A program made the translations under genes and the position numbers. Below, piece after piece: positions 9,227 to 18,551 of a stretch of 64,000 bases of DNA. The notes beneath the pieces were generated by a model. It did not search any database, had not been told where the DNA came from, and saw only the letters and a list, made by a program, of their open reading frames with translations. The DNA lies in contig NZ_JZEY01000061.1 in assembly GCF_000969445.1 (NCBI RefSeq), positions 480,001 to 544,000 on the forward strand. Reading direction: 5' to 3'. Origin of the DNA: Devosia chinhatensis (GTDB lineage Bacteria; Pseudomonadota; Alphaproteobacteria; Rhizobiales; Devosiaceae). The first letter of the stretch is position 1, and each line of letters starts with the position of its first letter.

Positions 9227-10481
9227 GCTTGTCCAGACCGTAATAGGTGTGCAGAGCGCGAACCGCAAGCTCGGCATATTCTTCATCGATCAGAACCGAG
9301 GTCTTGATTTCCGAGGTGGTGATGAGCTGGATGTTGATGCCCTTGTCGGCCAGGGCCTTGAACATCGAGGACGCAACGCCGGCATGCGAACGCATCCCCA
9401 CCCCGACAACCGACACCTTTGCGCCACCCTTGGAGCCGGACAGGCGCGCATATTCGAAACGTCCGCCATTGTCTTCGAGCGCCTTGACGGCTTTGTCATA
9501 TTCACTATCGGGAACGGTAAAAGTAATATCCGTCGTGGCACCGTCATCGGCAATATTCTGCACGATCATGTCCACAATGATGCCCTTGTCGGCAAGCGTG
9601 CCGAAAATGGCCGCTGCGACGCCGGGATTGTCCTTGACGTCGCGCAGGGTGATCTTGGCCTCTGCCTTGGCGAGCGTCACGCCCGAAACGATCTGCTTTT
9701 CCATGATCTCATCCTCATCGCAGACAAGCGTTCCGGGCACGCCCGGGGTTCCATCGGGCGCGATCTGCGGCGCGTCCGGGTCATCGAAACTGGAGCGGAC
9801 GGTCAGGCGCACCTTGTGCGCCATGGCCATTTCCACCGAGCGGATCATCAGCACCTTGGCGCCGAGCGACGCCATTTCCAGCATTTCCTCGAAGGAAATC
9901 TTGGTGAGACGCCGCGCCTTGGGCACAATGCGTGGATCGGTCGTGTAGACGCCATCGACATCGGTATAGATGTCGCAGCGATCCGCTTTGACCGCCGCAG
10001 CAACAGCTACCGCCGAGGTATCAGAGCCGCCCCGTCCGAGGGTCGTGACGCGTCCGTGCGGAGAAATGCCTTGGAACCCGGTGATCACGGGGACCCAGCC
10101 AGCGCTCATGCGTTTGTCGAGCTCGGTTGGGTCGATATCGGTAATACGGGCGGCGCCATGGGCGTCATCGGTATAGATGGGGACCTGCCAACCGGCAAAG
10201 CTTCTTGACTGGATTCCCATTTCCGACAGAACGATCGCCATCAGACCAGCGGTGACCTGCTCGCCGGACGCAACAACCGCGTCGTATTCGCGCGCATCAT
10301 GAAACTTGCTCGCCTCGTTGACCCAGCCGACCAATTCATTGGTCTTGCCGGACATGGCAGACACAACGACAGCGACTTCGTTGCCGGCCTCGACCTCGCG
10401 CTTGACATGGCGCGCGGCATTTCGAATGCGCTCGACACTGGCGACGGATGTGCCACCGAATTTGACGACGATACGAGCCAC
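9216..10481 (-). CDS. lysC: Aspartate kinase (aspartokinase)
   Basis: Phosphorylates aspartate in the first step of the lysine, threonine, methionine and diaminopimelate pathway. The kinase domain opens with [13 protein letters not shown], with SGEQV and GFQG further on (about 1-250). Two ACT regulatory domains follow (about 265-421), the site of amino-acid feedback. I start at the GTG at 10481, giving about 421 residues, the normal length. It is preceded by GGGGAAG at proper spacing, and homologues begin right at this ARIVVKFGG segment. The longer frame to 10559 adds an unrelated Pro/Arg-rich stretch. It faces ubiG divergently, so both promoters lie in 10482-10671. ptsP follows. Confidence 0.96.
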   Translation of the reverse strand: MARIVVKFGGTSVASVERIRNAARHVKREVEAGNEVAVVVSAMSGKTNELVGWVNEASKFHDAREYDAVVASGEQVTAGLMAIVLSEMGIQSRSFAGWQVPIYTDDAHGAARITDIDPTELDKRMSAGWVPVITGFQGISPHGRVTTLGRGGSDTSAVAVAAAVKADRCDIYTDVDGVYTTDPRIVPKARRLTKISFEEMLEMASLGAKVLMIRSVEMAMAHKVRLTVRSSFDDPDAPQIAPDGTPGVPGTLVCDEDEIMEKQIVSGVTLAKAEAKITLRDVKDNPGVAAAIFGTLADKGIIVDMIVQNIADDGATTDITFTVPDSEYDKAVKALEDNGGRFEYARLSGSKGGAKVSVVGVGMRSHAGVASSMFKALADKGINIQLITTSEIKTSVLIDEEYAELAVRALHTYYGLDKQDA

Positions 10482-10671
10482 TTGGCTTCCCCGCTCACCC
10501 GCCGAACCCGGCGGTACGCTTGTTGTTGGCCGGGGAAATGCCACAAAGGCAGGTCGCAATCAATGGCCGAGTTTGGCGCAATCTTCACACGGGTCGACAA
10601 AGCTCTGCGACACGGCGCGCCTTGCGGACCCGATATCTGAGGAGGCATATGGGCGGGCAAGGAGCCGCAAG

Positions 10672-11421
10672 ATGACCAGCACTGTCCGCACTACCGTCAA
10701 TGACGCCGAAGTCGCCAAGTTCACGGCCATGGCGGAACAATGGTGGGACCCCAAGGGTAAGTTCAAGCCGCTGCACAAGTTCAACCCGGTGCGGCTTAGC
10801 TATATTCGTGACATGCTTTGCGCCCGGTTCGGCCGCGACGCCTCCTCCATCCGGCCCTTCGAAGGCTTGAGCATCGTTGACGTGGGATGTGGCGGGGGGC
10901 TGTTGTGCGAACCGTTGACCCGACTTGGCGCGACGGTAACGGGCATTGACGCAGCAGAGCGCAACATTGCCGTTGCCAGCATTCATGCCGAGCAATCCGG
11001 CCTTGATATCAAGTATCGCGTCACCACCAGTGAGGCTCTGGTCGCGGCCGGCGAAAAATTTGATGTGGTTCTGAATATGGAAGTGGTCGAACACGTCGAT
11101 GACGTTCCGCTCTACATGAAGTCCTGCGCAGATCTGGTGGCGCCGGGTGGAGTGATGTTTACCGCTACACTCAACCGCACGGCCCGCTCTTGGGCGCTCG
11201 CAGTAATCGGCGCCGAATATATCCTGCGGTGGCTGCCGCGCGGGACCCACGACTGGAACAAGTTTCTTACCCCTGAAGAGATCAGCGCCCAACTAAAACG
11301 AAACGGCTTGGCGATCATCGACCAGACGGGCGTGGTGTTTCACCCTCTGGCCGATGAATGGCGGCTCTCACCAGATATGGGGATTAATTACATGGTGTTG
11401 GCCGAACGACCCAAGGCTTAA
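10672..11421 (+). CDS. ubiG: Ubiquinone biosynthesis O-methyltransferase UbiG
   Basis: A class I SAM methyltransferase carrying out both O-methylations in ubiquinone synthesis. Features: [25 protein letters not shown] at the N terminus (the UbiG signature, written here as two joined halves [13 protein letters not shown] and [12 protein letters not shown]), SAM motif [15 protein letters not shown] (about 66-79), post-motif GIDAAERNI and motif NMEVVEHV. I chose ATG 10672 because AAGGAG lies seven bases before it and the product (249 residues) has the usual family length and start; the frame is open upstream only by chance. lysC is divergent. The 3' end overlaps by four bases with the convergent PRC-barrel-like gene. 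Confidence 0.96.
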   Translation: MTSTVRTTVNDAEVAKFTAMAEQWWDPKGKFKPLHKFNPVRLSYIRDMLCARFGRDASSIRPFEGLSIVDVGCGGGLLCEPLTRLGATVTGIDAAERNIAVASIHAEQSGLDIKYRVTTSEALVAAGEKFDVVLNMEVVEHVDDVPLYMKSCADLVAPGGVMFTATLNRTARSWALAVIGAEYILRWLPRGTHDWNKFLTPEEISAQLKRNGLAIIDQTGVVFHPLADEWRLSPDMGINYMVLAERPKA

Positions 11422-11789
11422 ACCTTGAGCAGGTCGTCCTTTCGGACCGCAAGCACCAGCTTGTCCCCCTCCACCCGATCGATGTGTTCGGGGAAGATAT
11501 AGCGATCAGACGCAAACAAGCCGTCTGCATCCAGACGGACGAAGCCTTCACGCAAGGCTTTCTCCTGCATCTCGCGCGGCAAGCCGTCATCGGGCTGAAA
11601 GACGTCAGCAAGAAGCCCAGCCAAGGTATCACGCTCTTCGTCGAGTACCGGACTGACGCCCGCGGCATCAATTTCGGGCGCCCCTGGCGCTTCATCGGTA
11701 ATCCTGAAGGTCTCGACCGTGCCGATCGCGTTCATGGCGCTATCGTAGACCTTCATGCCCTCGTGAACAGTGTTGGGAATGGCGTGCAT
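11418..11789 (-). CDS. Small PRC-barrel/DUF2171-like protein
   Basis: A 123-residue acidic soluble protein. The start ([27 protein letters not shown]) resembles the beta-strand pattern 'I-x-x-G-M-x-V-x-D-x-x-G-x-x-I-G-x-V' of DUF2171/PRC-barrel-type domains. The end ([25 protein letters not shown]) repeats such strands. Homologues are often stress-associated proteins of unknown activity. I start at ATG 11789 because GGAGG lies just before it; the longer frame to 11912 lacks such support. It is divergent from the outer-membrane protein gene and convergent with ubiG. The function is not known. Confidence 0.7.
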   Translation of the reverse strand: MHAIPNTVHEGMKVYDSAMNAIGTVETFRITDEAPGAPEIDAAGVSPVLDEERDTLAGLLADVFQPDDGLPREMQEKALREGFVRLDADGLFASDRYIFPEHIDRVEGDKLVLAVRKDDLLKV

Positions 11790-11926
11790 GTTTTCCTCCA
11801 TGAGTCTGTGAGAAAGCAACGAGGCCGTGTCGTAGCCGTTCCCGCGACCAACCACTTGTGATTGCAGGAGCGCGAACCAAACCCAAAACCGCGCGTTTGG
11901 CGAGGAACACACATAAGTGAACGCCC

Positions 11927-12514
11927 ATGCTCAAACGTATCTCCCAAGTTTTGATCCTGTGCACCATTGCTGCTGCACCCGCAGTCGCAGAAACGCCCAA
12001 GGTCGATCTGGACGAAAACATCTTCGTAATGGGTGGTCCGTTTGCTACGGGCTATTTCGGCGACACCTTCCTGTTTTGGCAGGACCACTATGAATCCAAC
12101 TTCTTCGTGGGTGCGGGATATCAGCGCTTTCTTTATGGCTATGGGAGTTTTCAGCTTGGCGTGGAGGCAGGACTTGGCCTGCGTTTAGGCAGTCGGAGTT
12201 CCGCCGAGATTTGGGGCGGTGCGGTAGCGCGGCTGACAGAATTCTCCTTTGGAGACATAACGGTAACTCCTGCCATCACCTTCGGCCTCTCCGCGGTGAC
12301 CGATACGATCGGCATCGAAACCGAGCGTGCAGATAGACTGGGACGAGGCGTACCCATCCTCTACTATCTCGCGCCCGAAGTTTCGGTGTCCCATGCTAGT
12401 CATCCCGAGTGGGAAGCATTTGGTCGCATCCAGCATCGATCCGGTGGCTTCGGAACAATTGCCGACATTGATGGGTCGAATGCAGCCGTTCTTGGCCTGA
12501 GGTACAAATTCTGA
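11927..12514 (+). CDS. Outer-membrane beta-barrel protein, possibly PagL-like lipid A deacylase
   Basis: A 195-residue protein with a Sec signal peptide (MLKRISQVLILCTIAAAPAVA, 21 residues given here only as MLKRISQVLI to PAVA, cleavage near A21-E22). An alternating aromatic/glycine barrel pattern follows, and the chain ends in ...LRYKF: a terminal Phe is the usual BAM recognition signal. Near the C terminus, FGRIQHRSGGFG recalls the H-x-S-N/G catalytic region of PagL 3-O-deacylases, so an acyloxyacyl-hydrolase-like role in lipid A remodelling is possible but unproven. No good Shine-Dalgarno sequence is seen before ATG 11927. It is a lone gene between a divergent small gene and the heme oxygenase. 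Confidence 0.7.
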   Translation: MLKRISQVLILCTIAAAPAVAETPKVDLDENIFVMGGPFATGYFGDTFLFWQDHYESNFFVGAGYQRFLYGYGSFQLGVEAGLGLRLGSRSSAEIWGGAVARLTEFSFGDITVTPAITFGLSAVTDTIGIETERADRLGRGVPILYYLAPEVSVSHASHPEWEAFGRIQHRSGGFGTIADIDGSNAAVLGLRYKF

Positions 12515-12677
12515 TGACACGGATGGCGACCGCCTTCCGGATCGCTTTGGTAATCACAGCTACGGTTACCACCCTAGCCCGCCGGCAATTTTGCGCGTAA
12601 CCATCACCCAATGGGCGCCGGCCTCGGTCACCGTCCGCATGCAGTTCCTCATTTCGATCGTTTGGAGCGACGGACCT

Positions 12678-13226
12678 TTGACTGACGGCAGCCTTCGCCA
12701 GGCGCTTCGCGAGAGCACGCAGGATACCCATGCCGCTCTCGACGCTTTGGGCGATGTTTCTACGCTCGCGCACTACAAGCGCTTTCTTCTGGCAACCTAC
12801 CAGTTTCGCCATCACGTCGAACCCCATGTGATGACCGTTCGGGGCTGGACGATCGCCCCCCTTGTTCCGGCCCTCCATGCCGACCTGATCGACTTGGAAG
12901 TAGAGCCGCAAGCCGCCGACCTACCAAAGGACGAGGTGCGTAGCCATTCCGCCCAGATCGGCACGCTATATGTTTTGGAAGGGTCCTCTCTGGGCGCCAA
13001 GTTTTTATTCCGACGCGCCCAGCAGATCGGGCTGACCGACCGGTTTGGCGCGCGCCATCTCGGCCAGCAGGCCAGCGGCGGAAGTCGTTGGCCCAAATTC
13101 ATGCAATTGCTCGATCAAGCCATCGATATCGACAAAAACGCCGCCATTGCCGCAGCGCAGCAAACCTTTGCCTCGGCCTATGCCATCTACGCGAAAGCTT
13201 TCAATGACCTCCCCCAAACCGCTTGA
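12678..13226 (+). CDS. bphO: Biliverdin-producing heme oxygenase
   Basis: Opens heme to biliverdin, the chromophore of the phytochrome encoded directly downstream. The proximal heme-ligand histidine lies in STQDTHAALDALG (His18 from my start), and the distal-helix motif GTLYVLEGSSLGAKFL fits the bacterial BphO/HemO family. I prefer the TTG at 12678 (182 residues) because the product then begins just before the first conserved helix and GGAG lies about ten bases upstream. An ATG at 12639 in the same frame would add 13 residues with no family support. Its last 23 bases overlap the bphP gene, so the two are translationally coupled and made together. Confidence 0.93.
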   Translation: MTDGSLRQALRESTQDTHAALDALGDVSTLAHYKRFLLATYQFRHHVEPHVMTVRGWTIAPLVPALHADLIDLEVEPQAADLPKDEVRSHSAQIGTLYVLEGSSLGAKFLFRRAQQIGLTDRFGARHLGQQASGGSRWPKFMQLLDQAIDIDKNAAIAAAQQTFASAYAIYAKAFNDLPQTA

Positions 13227-15333
13227 CCTGACGAGCTGTGATCTCGAGCCCATCCACATCCCAGGCTCGATCCAGCCATATGGCACGATGCTGATTGCCG
13301 ACGCCGCAACCGGCTTGATCGTCGGCTATGCCGGGACGAAATATGTCTCGGCCAAGCTCTTGGACCAGAAGCTCGAATCCGTCATCGGCCATGATGCGGC
13401 ATCGCTAAAAGCCGTGCTGCCGGCAACTGGCATTCACGTGATCGGCGACGTCAATTTTTCTGGAAAACGGCTTGACGCTGTCGCCTATGCGAGCGGTGCA
13501 CATTTGGTCGTGGAACTGACCGAAAAAGCGGAGTTCGATGGGCTCAACGCAGCATTCCTCGCTCTCATGGACAATCTCGATGTGCGGATGGAGCGCGCTG
13601 TGTCGCTGGCCGATCTCTGCCGCGAAGCAGCGCGGATTTTTCAGGACCTGACCAGATATGGGCGCGTCATGGTCTACCGCTTCATCGATGACGATGCCGG
13701 CGTCGTCCTCGGTGAAAGCCTTGCTGACGGCCTGCCCAGCTTCATGCACCACCACTTTCCAGCCACGGATATTCCGCGCCAGGCCCGGGCGCTTTATGTG
13801 CGCAATAAGGTGCGCGTCATCGCCGACGTCCACTACGAGCCGGCGCCTATCGTGAGCGCCAGCTCCGATCTGCAAACCATTGATCTCAGCGATTCAACGC
13901 TGCGCAGTGTCTCGCCAGTCCATATTCAATATCTCAAGAACATGAACGTGGCTGCTTCCGCATCCATGTCCATCGTCAAGGACGGGATGCTTTGGGGGCT
14001 CATCGCCTGTCATCATCACGAGCCACGCGAATTGCCCCTCGACATCCGCATCGCCTGCCAGACCATGGCGACGAGCTTGTCGCGTCTCATCAAGGTGCGC
14101 GAGGAAAATGAGCTCTATCGCGAGCGCGTGAAACTGCGAACGATGGAAGATGCCCTGCTTCCACAGCTGGGCCCGGACAAGAGCCTTGCAGATTTCTTTG
14201 AAGGCTCCGGCGAGGCTCTGGCAAAGCTCATGAACGCGGACGCCTTTGCGGCCGTTCAGGGCAAGGACCTTTATTGCGCCGGTCTTTGCCCAGAGGAGCA
14301 CCATCTGCGGGCCGTCGCCGAGTTCGTTCGCGTAGACGCGCTGCGCCGGCCCTTCGCGACGCATCACCTCTCATCGCGTTTCCCTCAGGCTTCCGCCTTT
14401 ACGCAAACGGGCAGTGGTGTTCTGGCTGCGACCATGTCGACTGAAGTGCCGACGATACTGATGTGGTTCCGCCGCGAGCAGCTCGAGACTGTCAAGTGGG
14501 CCGGTAACCCGCATAAGGATGTTGCGCCCGATCCAACCGCCCGGTTGACGCCTAGGACGTCCTTCGAAGCATGGTCGGAAAGCGTAAAAGGACGCTCGCA
14601 ACGCTGGACCCTCGCCGAAACTGAAGCAGCGAGCCGCATCGTGCGCCTCTTGCTCGAGGCCCGCAATAACTCACGTATTCGCACACTCAATCGCGAACTC
14701 AACACCACGATCCGGGAGAATGAAGCCCTGATTGAGCAAAAGGGTTTTCTCCTCAAGGAAGTCAACCATCGCGTTCAAAACAGCATCGCCCTTGTCGCCG
14801 CCTTTTTGCGCCTGCAGGCAAGAAGCGCCAGTCCGGAAACCAAGGTGAGCCTCGGAGAGGCGGATCAGCGCCTGATGGCCGTATCCTTGGCTCATCGTCG
14901 TTTGTACCAGGATGACAGCGTCGAGATGCTCGATCTGTCGCGCTATCTCGGCGAACTGGTCGAAGAACTGACATCCTCCATGGACACCGGCTGGCAAAGG
15001 GCCATCCAGCTGGATTTGGCGCCGATCCTTACTGACACGCGCCATGCGGTTACTATCGGGCTCATCGCCAACGAATTGATCACCAATGCCGTCAAATACG
15101 CCTATGGTGGCGAGGTCGGCCCGGTTGTTGTGACTCTCGACCAACACCGCAACATGCTCCGCTTCGTGGTCAGCGATGAGGGCGTGGGCTTCGGGACCGG
15201 AGGCGTCGCTGGTACTGGCTTTGGCTCACGCATGATGAGCGTGCTCATGCAGCAGAGCAAGGGGGAGCTGGTTTACGAGAGCAATCATCCTGGCGTTAGA
15301 GCTGTGGTTACCACGCCCCTGCAGGACCATTAG
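13204..15333 (+). CDS. bphP: Bacteriophytochrome histidine kinase
   Basis: A 709-residue red/far-red light sensor kinase. PAS-GAF-PHY photosensory core: Cys12 in LTSCDLEPIHIPG is the biliverdin attachment site typical of bacterial phytochromes. The GAF domain shows the DIP motif (PATDIPRQAR, Asp189) and the chromophore-pocket His240 in SPVHIQYLKNM. Next come the PHY domain (about 320-500) and a HisKA_2-type dimerisation domain with the phospho-acceptor His522 in EVNHRVQNSIALVAAFLRLQ. The ATPase domain follows (NELITNAVKYA, then DEGVGFG). It starts at ATG 13204 inside the heme oxygenase gene. No response regulator is encoded nearby, so its partner is elsewhere. No output domain other than the kinase is present. 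Confidence 0.95.
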   Translation: MTSPKPLDLTSCDLEPIHIPGSIQPYGTMLIADAATGLIVGYAGTKYVSAKLLDQKLESVIGHDAASLKAVLPATGIHVIGDVNFSGKRLDAVAYASGAHLVVELTEKAEFDGLNAAFLALMDNLDVRMERAVSLADLCREAARIFQDLTRYGRVMVYRFIDDDAGVVLGESLADGLPSFMHHHFPATDIPRQARALYVRNKVRVIADVHYEPAPIVSASSDLQTIDLSDSTLRSVSPVHIQYLKNMNVAASASMSIVKDGMLWGLIACHHHEPRELPLDIRIACQTMATSLSRLIKVREENELYRERVKLRTMEDALLPQLGPDKSLADFFEGSGEALAKLMNADAFAAVQGKDLYCAGLCPEEHHLRAVAEFVRVDALRRPFATHHLSSRFPQASAFTQTGSGVLAATMSTEVPTILMWFRREQLETVKWAGNPHKDVAPDPTARLTPRTSFEAWSESVKGRSQRWTLAETEAASRIVRLLLEARNNSRIRTLNRELNTTIRENEALIEQKGFLLKEVNHRVQNSIALVAAFLRLQARSASPETKVSLGEADQRLMAVSLAHRRLYQDDSVEMLDLSRYLGELVEELTSSMDTGWQRAIQLDLAPILTDTRHAVTIGLIANELITNAVKYAYGGEVGPVVVTLDQHRNMLRFVVSDEGVGFGTGGVAGTGFGSRMMSVLMQQSKGELVYESNHPGVRAVVTTPLQDH

Positions 15334-15454
15334 CCAGGCCCTGCACACCATCGAAGGCAACTCATGGCGGACTGCGGCACCATCGCCCCACCGTCCCGAA
15401 ACATCGCCCCCGCGCGCACAACCCGGGCGCCTCAACGCCTTCAAGCAGGATTGA

Positions 15455-15475
15455 GTACCGTACGGTACGGTACGG
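15455..15475. repeat. TACGG tandem repeat with 14-bp palindrome (candidate operator)
   Basis: The bases read G, TACCG, then three exact copies of TACGG. The first 14 bases, GTACCGTACGGTAC (15455-15468), form a perfect palindrome, and shifting by five bases regenerates a half-site. It ends seven bases before a likely -35 element of ilvD. The layout suggests a dimeric regulator binding site; TetR-type operators can look like this, but the regulator is unknown. Confidence 0.55.
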
Positions 15476-15482
15476 AAAATTC

Positions 15483-15511
15483 TTGCCCGCGGCGTGGAAT
15501 GGGTCTAAATA
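15483..15511 (+). promoter_or_regulatory. Likely promoter of ilvD
   Basis: TTGCCC (15483-15488) and TAAATA (15506-15511) are separated by exactly 17 bases, about 50 bases before the ilvD start codon. It lies just downstream of the TACGG repeat. Confidence 0.5.
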
Positions 15512-15562
15512 GAAGCTAGCTTAGAACCGGTATCACCGGCAGCGTTTTCGAGGATTTGCCAC

Positions 15563-17416
15563 ATGCCCGCCTATCGTTCTCGCACCACAACCCATGGCCG
15601 CAACATGGCCGGCGCCCGTGGGCTCTGGCGCGCCACTGGCATGAAGGACGGCGATTTCGGCAAGCCGATCATCGCGGTCGTTAACAGCTTTACGCAGTTC
15701 GTGCCCGGCCATGTGCATCTCAAGGACCTCGGCCAACTGGTAGCGCGGGAAATTGAAGCGGCCGGTGGCGTTGCCAAGGAATTTAACACCATCGCGGTCG
15801 ATGACGGCATCGCCATGGGCCATGATGGCATGCTCTATTCCCTGCCCAGCCGTGACATCATCGCGGACTCAGTTGAGTACATGGTCAATGCTCATTGCGC
15901 TGACGCCATGGTCTGCATTTCCAATTGTGACAAGATTACCCCGGGCATGCTCAACGCCGCCATGCGCCTCAATATCCCGGTGGTCTTCGTGTCGGGCGGG
16001 CCGATGGAAGCCGGCAAGGCCATGCTCAAGGGCAAGCTGCAGGCGCTTGACCTTGTGGACGCCATGGTGATGGCTGCCGACGAGCACTACACTGACGAGG
16101 AAGTCCAAGCCGTCGAGGAGGCCGCCTGCCCCACATGTGGCTCCTGCTCTGGCATGTTCACCGCCAATTCGATGAACTGCCTCACCGAAGCGCTGGGCCT
16201 CAGCCTGCCCGGCAATGGCTCGACCCTGGCCACCCATTCGGATCGCAAGCGCCTGTTCCAGGAAGCCGGCCACCTGATCGTCGATCTGGCCCGCCGTTAC
16301 TATGAGCAGGAAGACGAAACCGTTCTCCCGCGCTCCATCGCCACCAAGGCAGCCTTCGAGAATGCCATGGCGCTCGATATCGCCATGGGCGGCTCGACCA
16401 ATACCGTGCTCCATATTCTGGCGGCTGCGCACGAAGGCGGCGTCGATTTTACCATGGACGATATTGACGCGCTGTCCCGTCGCGTTCCGGTTCTCTCCAA
16501 GGTTGCCCCCGCCAAGAACGATGTTCACATGGAAGACGTGCACCGCGCCGGCGGTATCATGGCTATCCTGGGCCAGCTTGATCGGGCAGGCCTCATCAAT
16601 CGCAAGGAACCCACGGTGCACGCCGCGACCATGGGCGATGCGATCGACAAATGGGACATTTCCCGCACCAATTCGGAGAGCGTGCGCCAGTTCTTCATGG
16701 CTGCACCCGGGGGTGTCCGCACCACACAGGCCTTTTCACAGTCCAATCGCTGGACCGAACTTGATCTCGACCGCCAGAACGGCGTGATCCGCTCCGCTGA
16801 AAACCCGTTCTCCAAGGATGGAGGCTTGGCGGTCCTCAAGGGCAATATAGCGTTGGACGGCTGTATCGTGAAAACTGCCGGCGTCGACGAATCCATTCTC
16901 AAGTTCACCGGCCCGGCCCGCGTCTTCGAGAGCCAGGATTCGACGGTCAAAGCCATTCTCTCAAACGAGATCAAGGAAGGCGATGTAATCGTCATCCGCT
17001 ACGAAGGCCCGCGCGGCGGCCCTGGCATGCAGGAAATGCTCTATCCTACGAGCTACCTGAAGTCGAAAGGACTGGGCAAAGCCTGCGCCTTGCTGACAGA
17101 TGGTCGTTTCTCCGGCGGCACGTCCGGGCTCTCCATCGGCCATGCCTCACCTGAGGCGGCCGAAGGGGGGGCTATTGGCCTGGTCCGGGAAGGCGACATC
17201 ATCGAGATCGACATTCCCAACCGCACCGTCAATGTCCTTGTATCTGATAGCGAGCTTGCCGCGCGTCGGGTCGAGCAGGACAAGATCGGCTGGAAGCCGG
17301 CCCAAGCGCGCAAGCGCAAGGTGACCACTGCGCTCAAGGCCTATGCCGCCTTCGTCACCTCGGCTTCAAAGGGCGCCGTGCGCGACACCCAGGAAATCGA
17401 CAAGCTCTGGAACTGA
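15563..17416 (+). CDS. ilvD: Dihydroxy-acid dehydratase
   Basis: Converts 2,3-dihydroxy-isovalerate (or the methylvalerate) to the 2-oxo acid, the third step of valine, isoleucine, leucine and pantothenate synthesis. The protein has 617 residues, the length of the long IlvD type. Iron-sulfur cluster ligands lie in [13 protein letters not shown] and [18 protein letters not shown]. The ending ([27 protein letters not shown], in halves [11 protein letters not shown] and [13 protein letters not shown]) is typical. The start ATG follows GAGG. It stands alone as a transcription unit, with a hairpin after it and a repeat-type operator candidate before it, so it seems regulated separately from the other ilv genes, none of which is in the window. 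Confidence 0.98.
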   Translation: MPAYRSRTTTHGRNMAGARGLWRATGMKDGDFGKPIIAVVNSFTQFVPGHVHLKDLGQLVAREIEAAGGVAKEFNTIAVDDGIAMGHDGMLYSLPSRDIIADSVEYMVNAHCADAMVCISNCDKITPGMLNAAMRLNIPVVFVSGGPMEAGKAMLKGKLQALDLVDAMVMAADEHYTDEEVQAVEEAACPTCGSCSGMFTANSMNCLTEALGLSLPGNGSTLATHSDRKRLFQEAGHLIVDLARRYYEQEDETVLPRSIATKAAFENAMALDIAMGGSTNTVLHILAAAHEGGVDFTMDDIDALSRRVPVLSKVAPAKNDVHMEDVHRAGGIMAILGQLDRAGLINRKEPTVHAATMGDAIDKWDISRTNSESVRQFFMAAPGGVRTTQAFSQSNRWTELDLDRQNGVIRSAENPFSKDGGLAVLKGNIALDGCIVKTAGVDESILKFTGPARVFESQDSTVKAILSNEIKEGDVIVIRYEGPRGGPGMQEMLYPTSYLKSKGLGKACALLTDGRFSGGTSGLSIGHASPEAAEGGAIGLVREGDIIEIDIPNRTVNVLVSDSELAARRVEQDKIGWKPAQARKRKVTTALKAYAAFVTSASKGAVRDTQEIDKLWN

Positions 17417-17456
17417 GCGCGTCCCCACTTTCTGGCAATGGTAAATGACGCCTTAC

Positions 17457-17483
17457 GCCGATCCGTCAAATTGATGGATCGGC
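17457..17483. other. Near-perfect 27-base palindrome after ilvD
   Basis: GCCGATCC (17457-17464) pairs with GGATCGGC (17476-17483). The inner bases GTCAA/TTGAT extend the pairing with one G-U, leaving a tiny loop. It lies 40 bases after the ilvD stop and 58 bases before the small membrane gene. No U-run follows, so it may be an mRNA 3' stabiliser, a weak terminator or a protein site. Confidence 0.45.
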
Positions 17484-17540
17484 CAGGCGGCTTCCTTAAA
17501 ACACGCAGCCTATGGTACCCGCAGTTTGGAGGGCAAAGCC

Positions 17541-17693
17541 ATGAGCTCTGTTTTTTCGAGGGTGCTGACACTGCTGGGTGGGGTAACCTTTGCTGTTGCG
17601 GCTGTTCTTGCGTTGATCAGCGGCTCCGCAGACCTGCCGCTGAACGCCACCGTGGCCATGGTCGGCCTGGGCATCGTCCAGATTTATCGCTGA
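17541..17693 (+). CDS. 50-residue predicted membrane protein
   Basis: This short gene starts at ATG 17541 with a strong ribosome-binding site (GGAGGG, seven bases before) and ends at TGA 17693. The product has two hydrophobic segments, LTLLGGVTFAVAAVLALI (about 9-26) and NATVAMVGLGIVQIY (about 35-49), joined by a short polar loop GSADLPL, with Arg7 and Arg50 at the ends. This is a helical hairpin in the inner membrane. I recognise no family. It lies between ilvD and the convergent exporter operon and has hairpins on both sides, so it looks like an independent small unit. A good ribosome-binding site plus clean hydrophobic patterning make it likelier than chance. Confidence 0.55.
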   Translation: MSSVFSRVLTLLGGVTFAVAAVLALISGSADLPLNATVAMVGLGIVQIYR

Positions 17694-17810
17694 CCAGCGC
17701 GGCATCATGCCAATGGCAAAGTCCATGCGACAATCGCGTGACAAGCCCATTTTCGAGTGCTAAGACGCCCACAGCCAACCAGCGGCCTGCCAAGGCTGTT
17801 GGCCTGGTCA

Positions 17811-17847
17811 GGTTCGATAGCGGGGATTCCACCCTCCCTATCGAACC
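17811..17847. other. 10-bp inverted repeat near the end of the exporter operon
   Basis: GGTTCGATAG (17811-17820) and CTATCGAACC (17838-17847) form a perfect stem around a 17-base loop rich in G and C runs. It lies 24 bases past the stop of the ABC ATPase gene (minus strand). A second, shorter inverted pair (CCAAC...GTTGG, near 17776-17802) sits beside it. No U-run is present on either strand. It could be a Rho-independent-like 3' structure or part of a small RNA. Confidence 0.4.
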
Positions 17848-17870
17848 GACCCTAATCCCCTAAATTGTCA

Positions 17871-18551
17871 TCAGGCCGAAGCGGTTTTTCCGTCGACGAC
17901 CTTTATCTGCCGCCTGCATGCGGCCGCTATCTTCTCATCATGGGTCGAGATCAGAAAGGTCGTATTCTCGTCTTCGTTGATTTCCCGGATCAACGCCATG
18001 ACCTGCTCGGCCGATTCCCGATCGAGATTGCCCGTAGGCTCGTCCGCCAGGACAAGTTCAGGCTGATTCATCAAGGCTCGCGCAATGGCGACGCGCTGCT
18101 TTTGCCCACCCGAGAGTTGGGTAGCGCGAAAATCGATGCGATGGCCCAGCCCAACCCGCTCCAGCAATTGCGCCCCGCGTTTTCTGGCCTGGGCGGTTTC
18201 CCGTCCATCGCTGATGGCCGTGGGAAAAACGACGTTCTCGAGCGCAGTGAAGTCCGGCAGCAAATGGTGAAATTGAAAGACAAAGCCGATATGGCGATTG
18301 CGGAATTCGGTGAGTTCCCCGTCGCCTGCCTGGGTCAGGTCCTGCCCGAGCATCACATGTTCTCCGCTCGTGGGCTGCATCAGCGTGCCCAGAATGGTCA
18401 GGAGTGTAGACTTGCCCGAGCCCGACGGCCCCAGCAGTGCCGCCAGATCGCTTTCCTCGAGCGTCATGTCCAGTCCCTTGAGCACGCGCGTCTCGGCTTC
18501 ACCCTCGCCATAGGTCTTTACGAGGTTGCGGATCTGGACGAGCGCACTCAT
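17871..18551 (-). CDS. ABC transporter ATP-binding protein (MacB/LolD type)
   Basis: A 226-residue ATPase subunit. Walker A is GPSGSGKST (about 41-49), the signature motif is LSGGQKQRVAIARAL (about 143-157) and Walker B is LVLADEPTGNLD, with the H-loop in ISTHD. The sequence type (FRNRHIGFVFQFHHLLPDFTALENV) matches the LolD/MacB/FtsE group, which drives mechanical transmission across the membrane rather than substrate import through a channel. Its start overlaps the permease stop by four bases, so stoichiometric expression with the permease and the adaptor is expected. It differs from E. coli MacB in having ATPase and permease on separate chains. Confidence 0.93.
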   Translation of the reverse strand: MSALVQIRNLVKTYGEGEAETRVLKGLDMTLEESDLAALLGPSGSGKSTLLTILGTLMQPTSGEHVMLGQDLTQAGDGELTEFRNRHIGFVFQFHHLLPDFTALENVVFPTAISDGRETAQARKRGAQLLERVGLGHRIDFRATQLSGGQKQRVAIARALMNQPELVLADEPTGNLDRESAEQVMALIREINEDENTTFLISTHDEKIAAACRRQIKVVDGKTASA

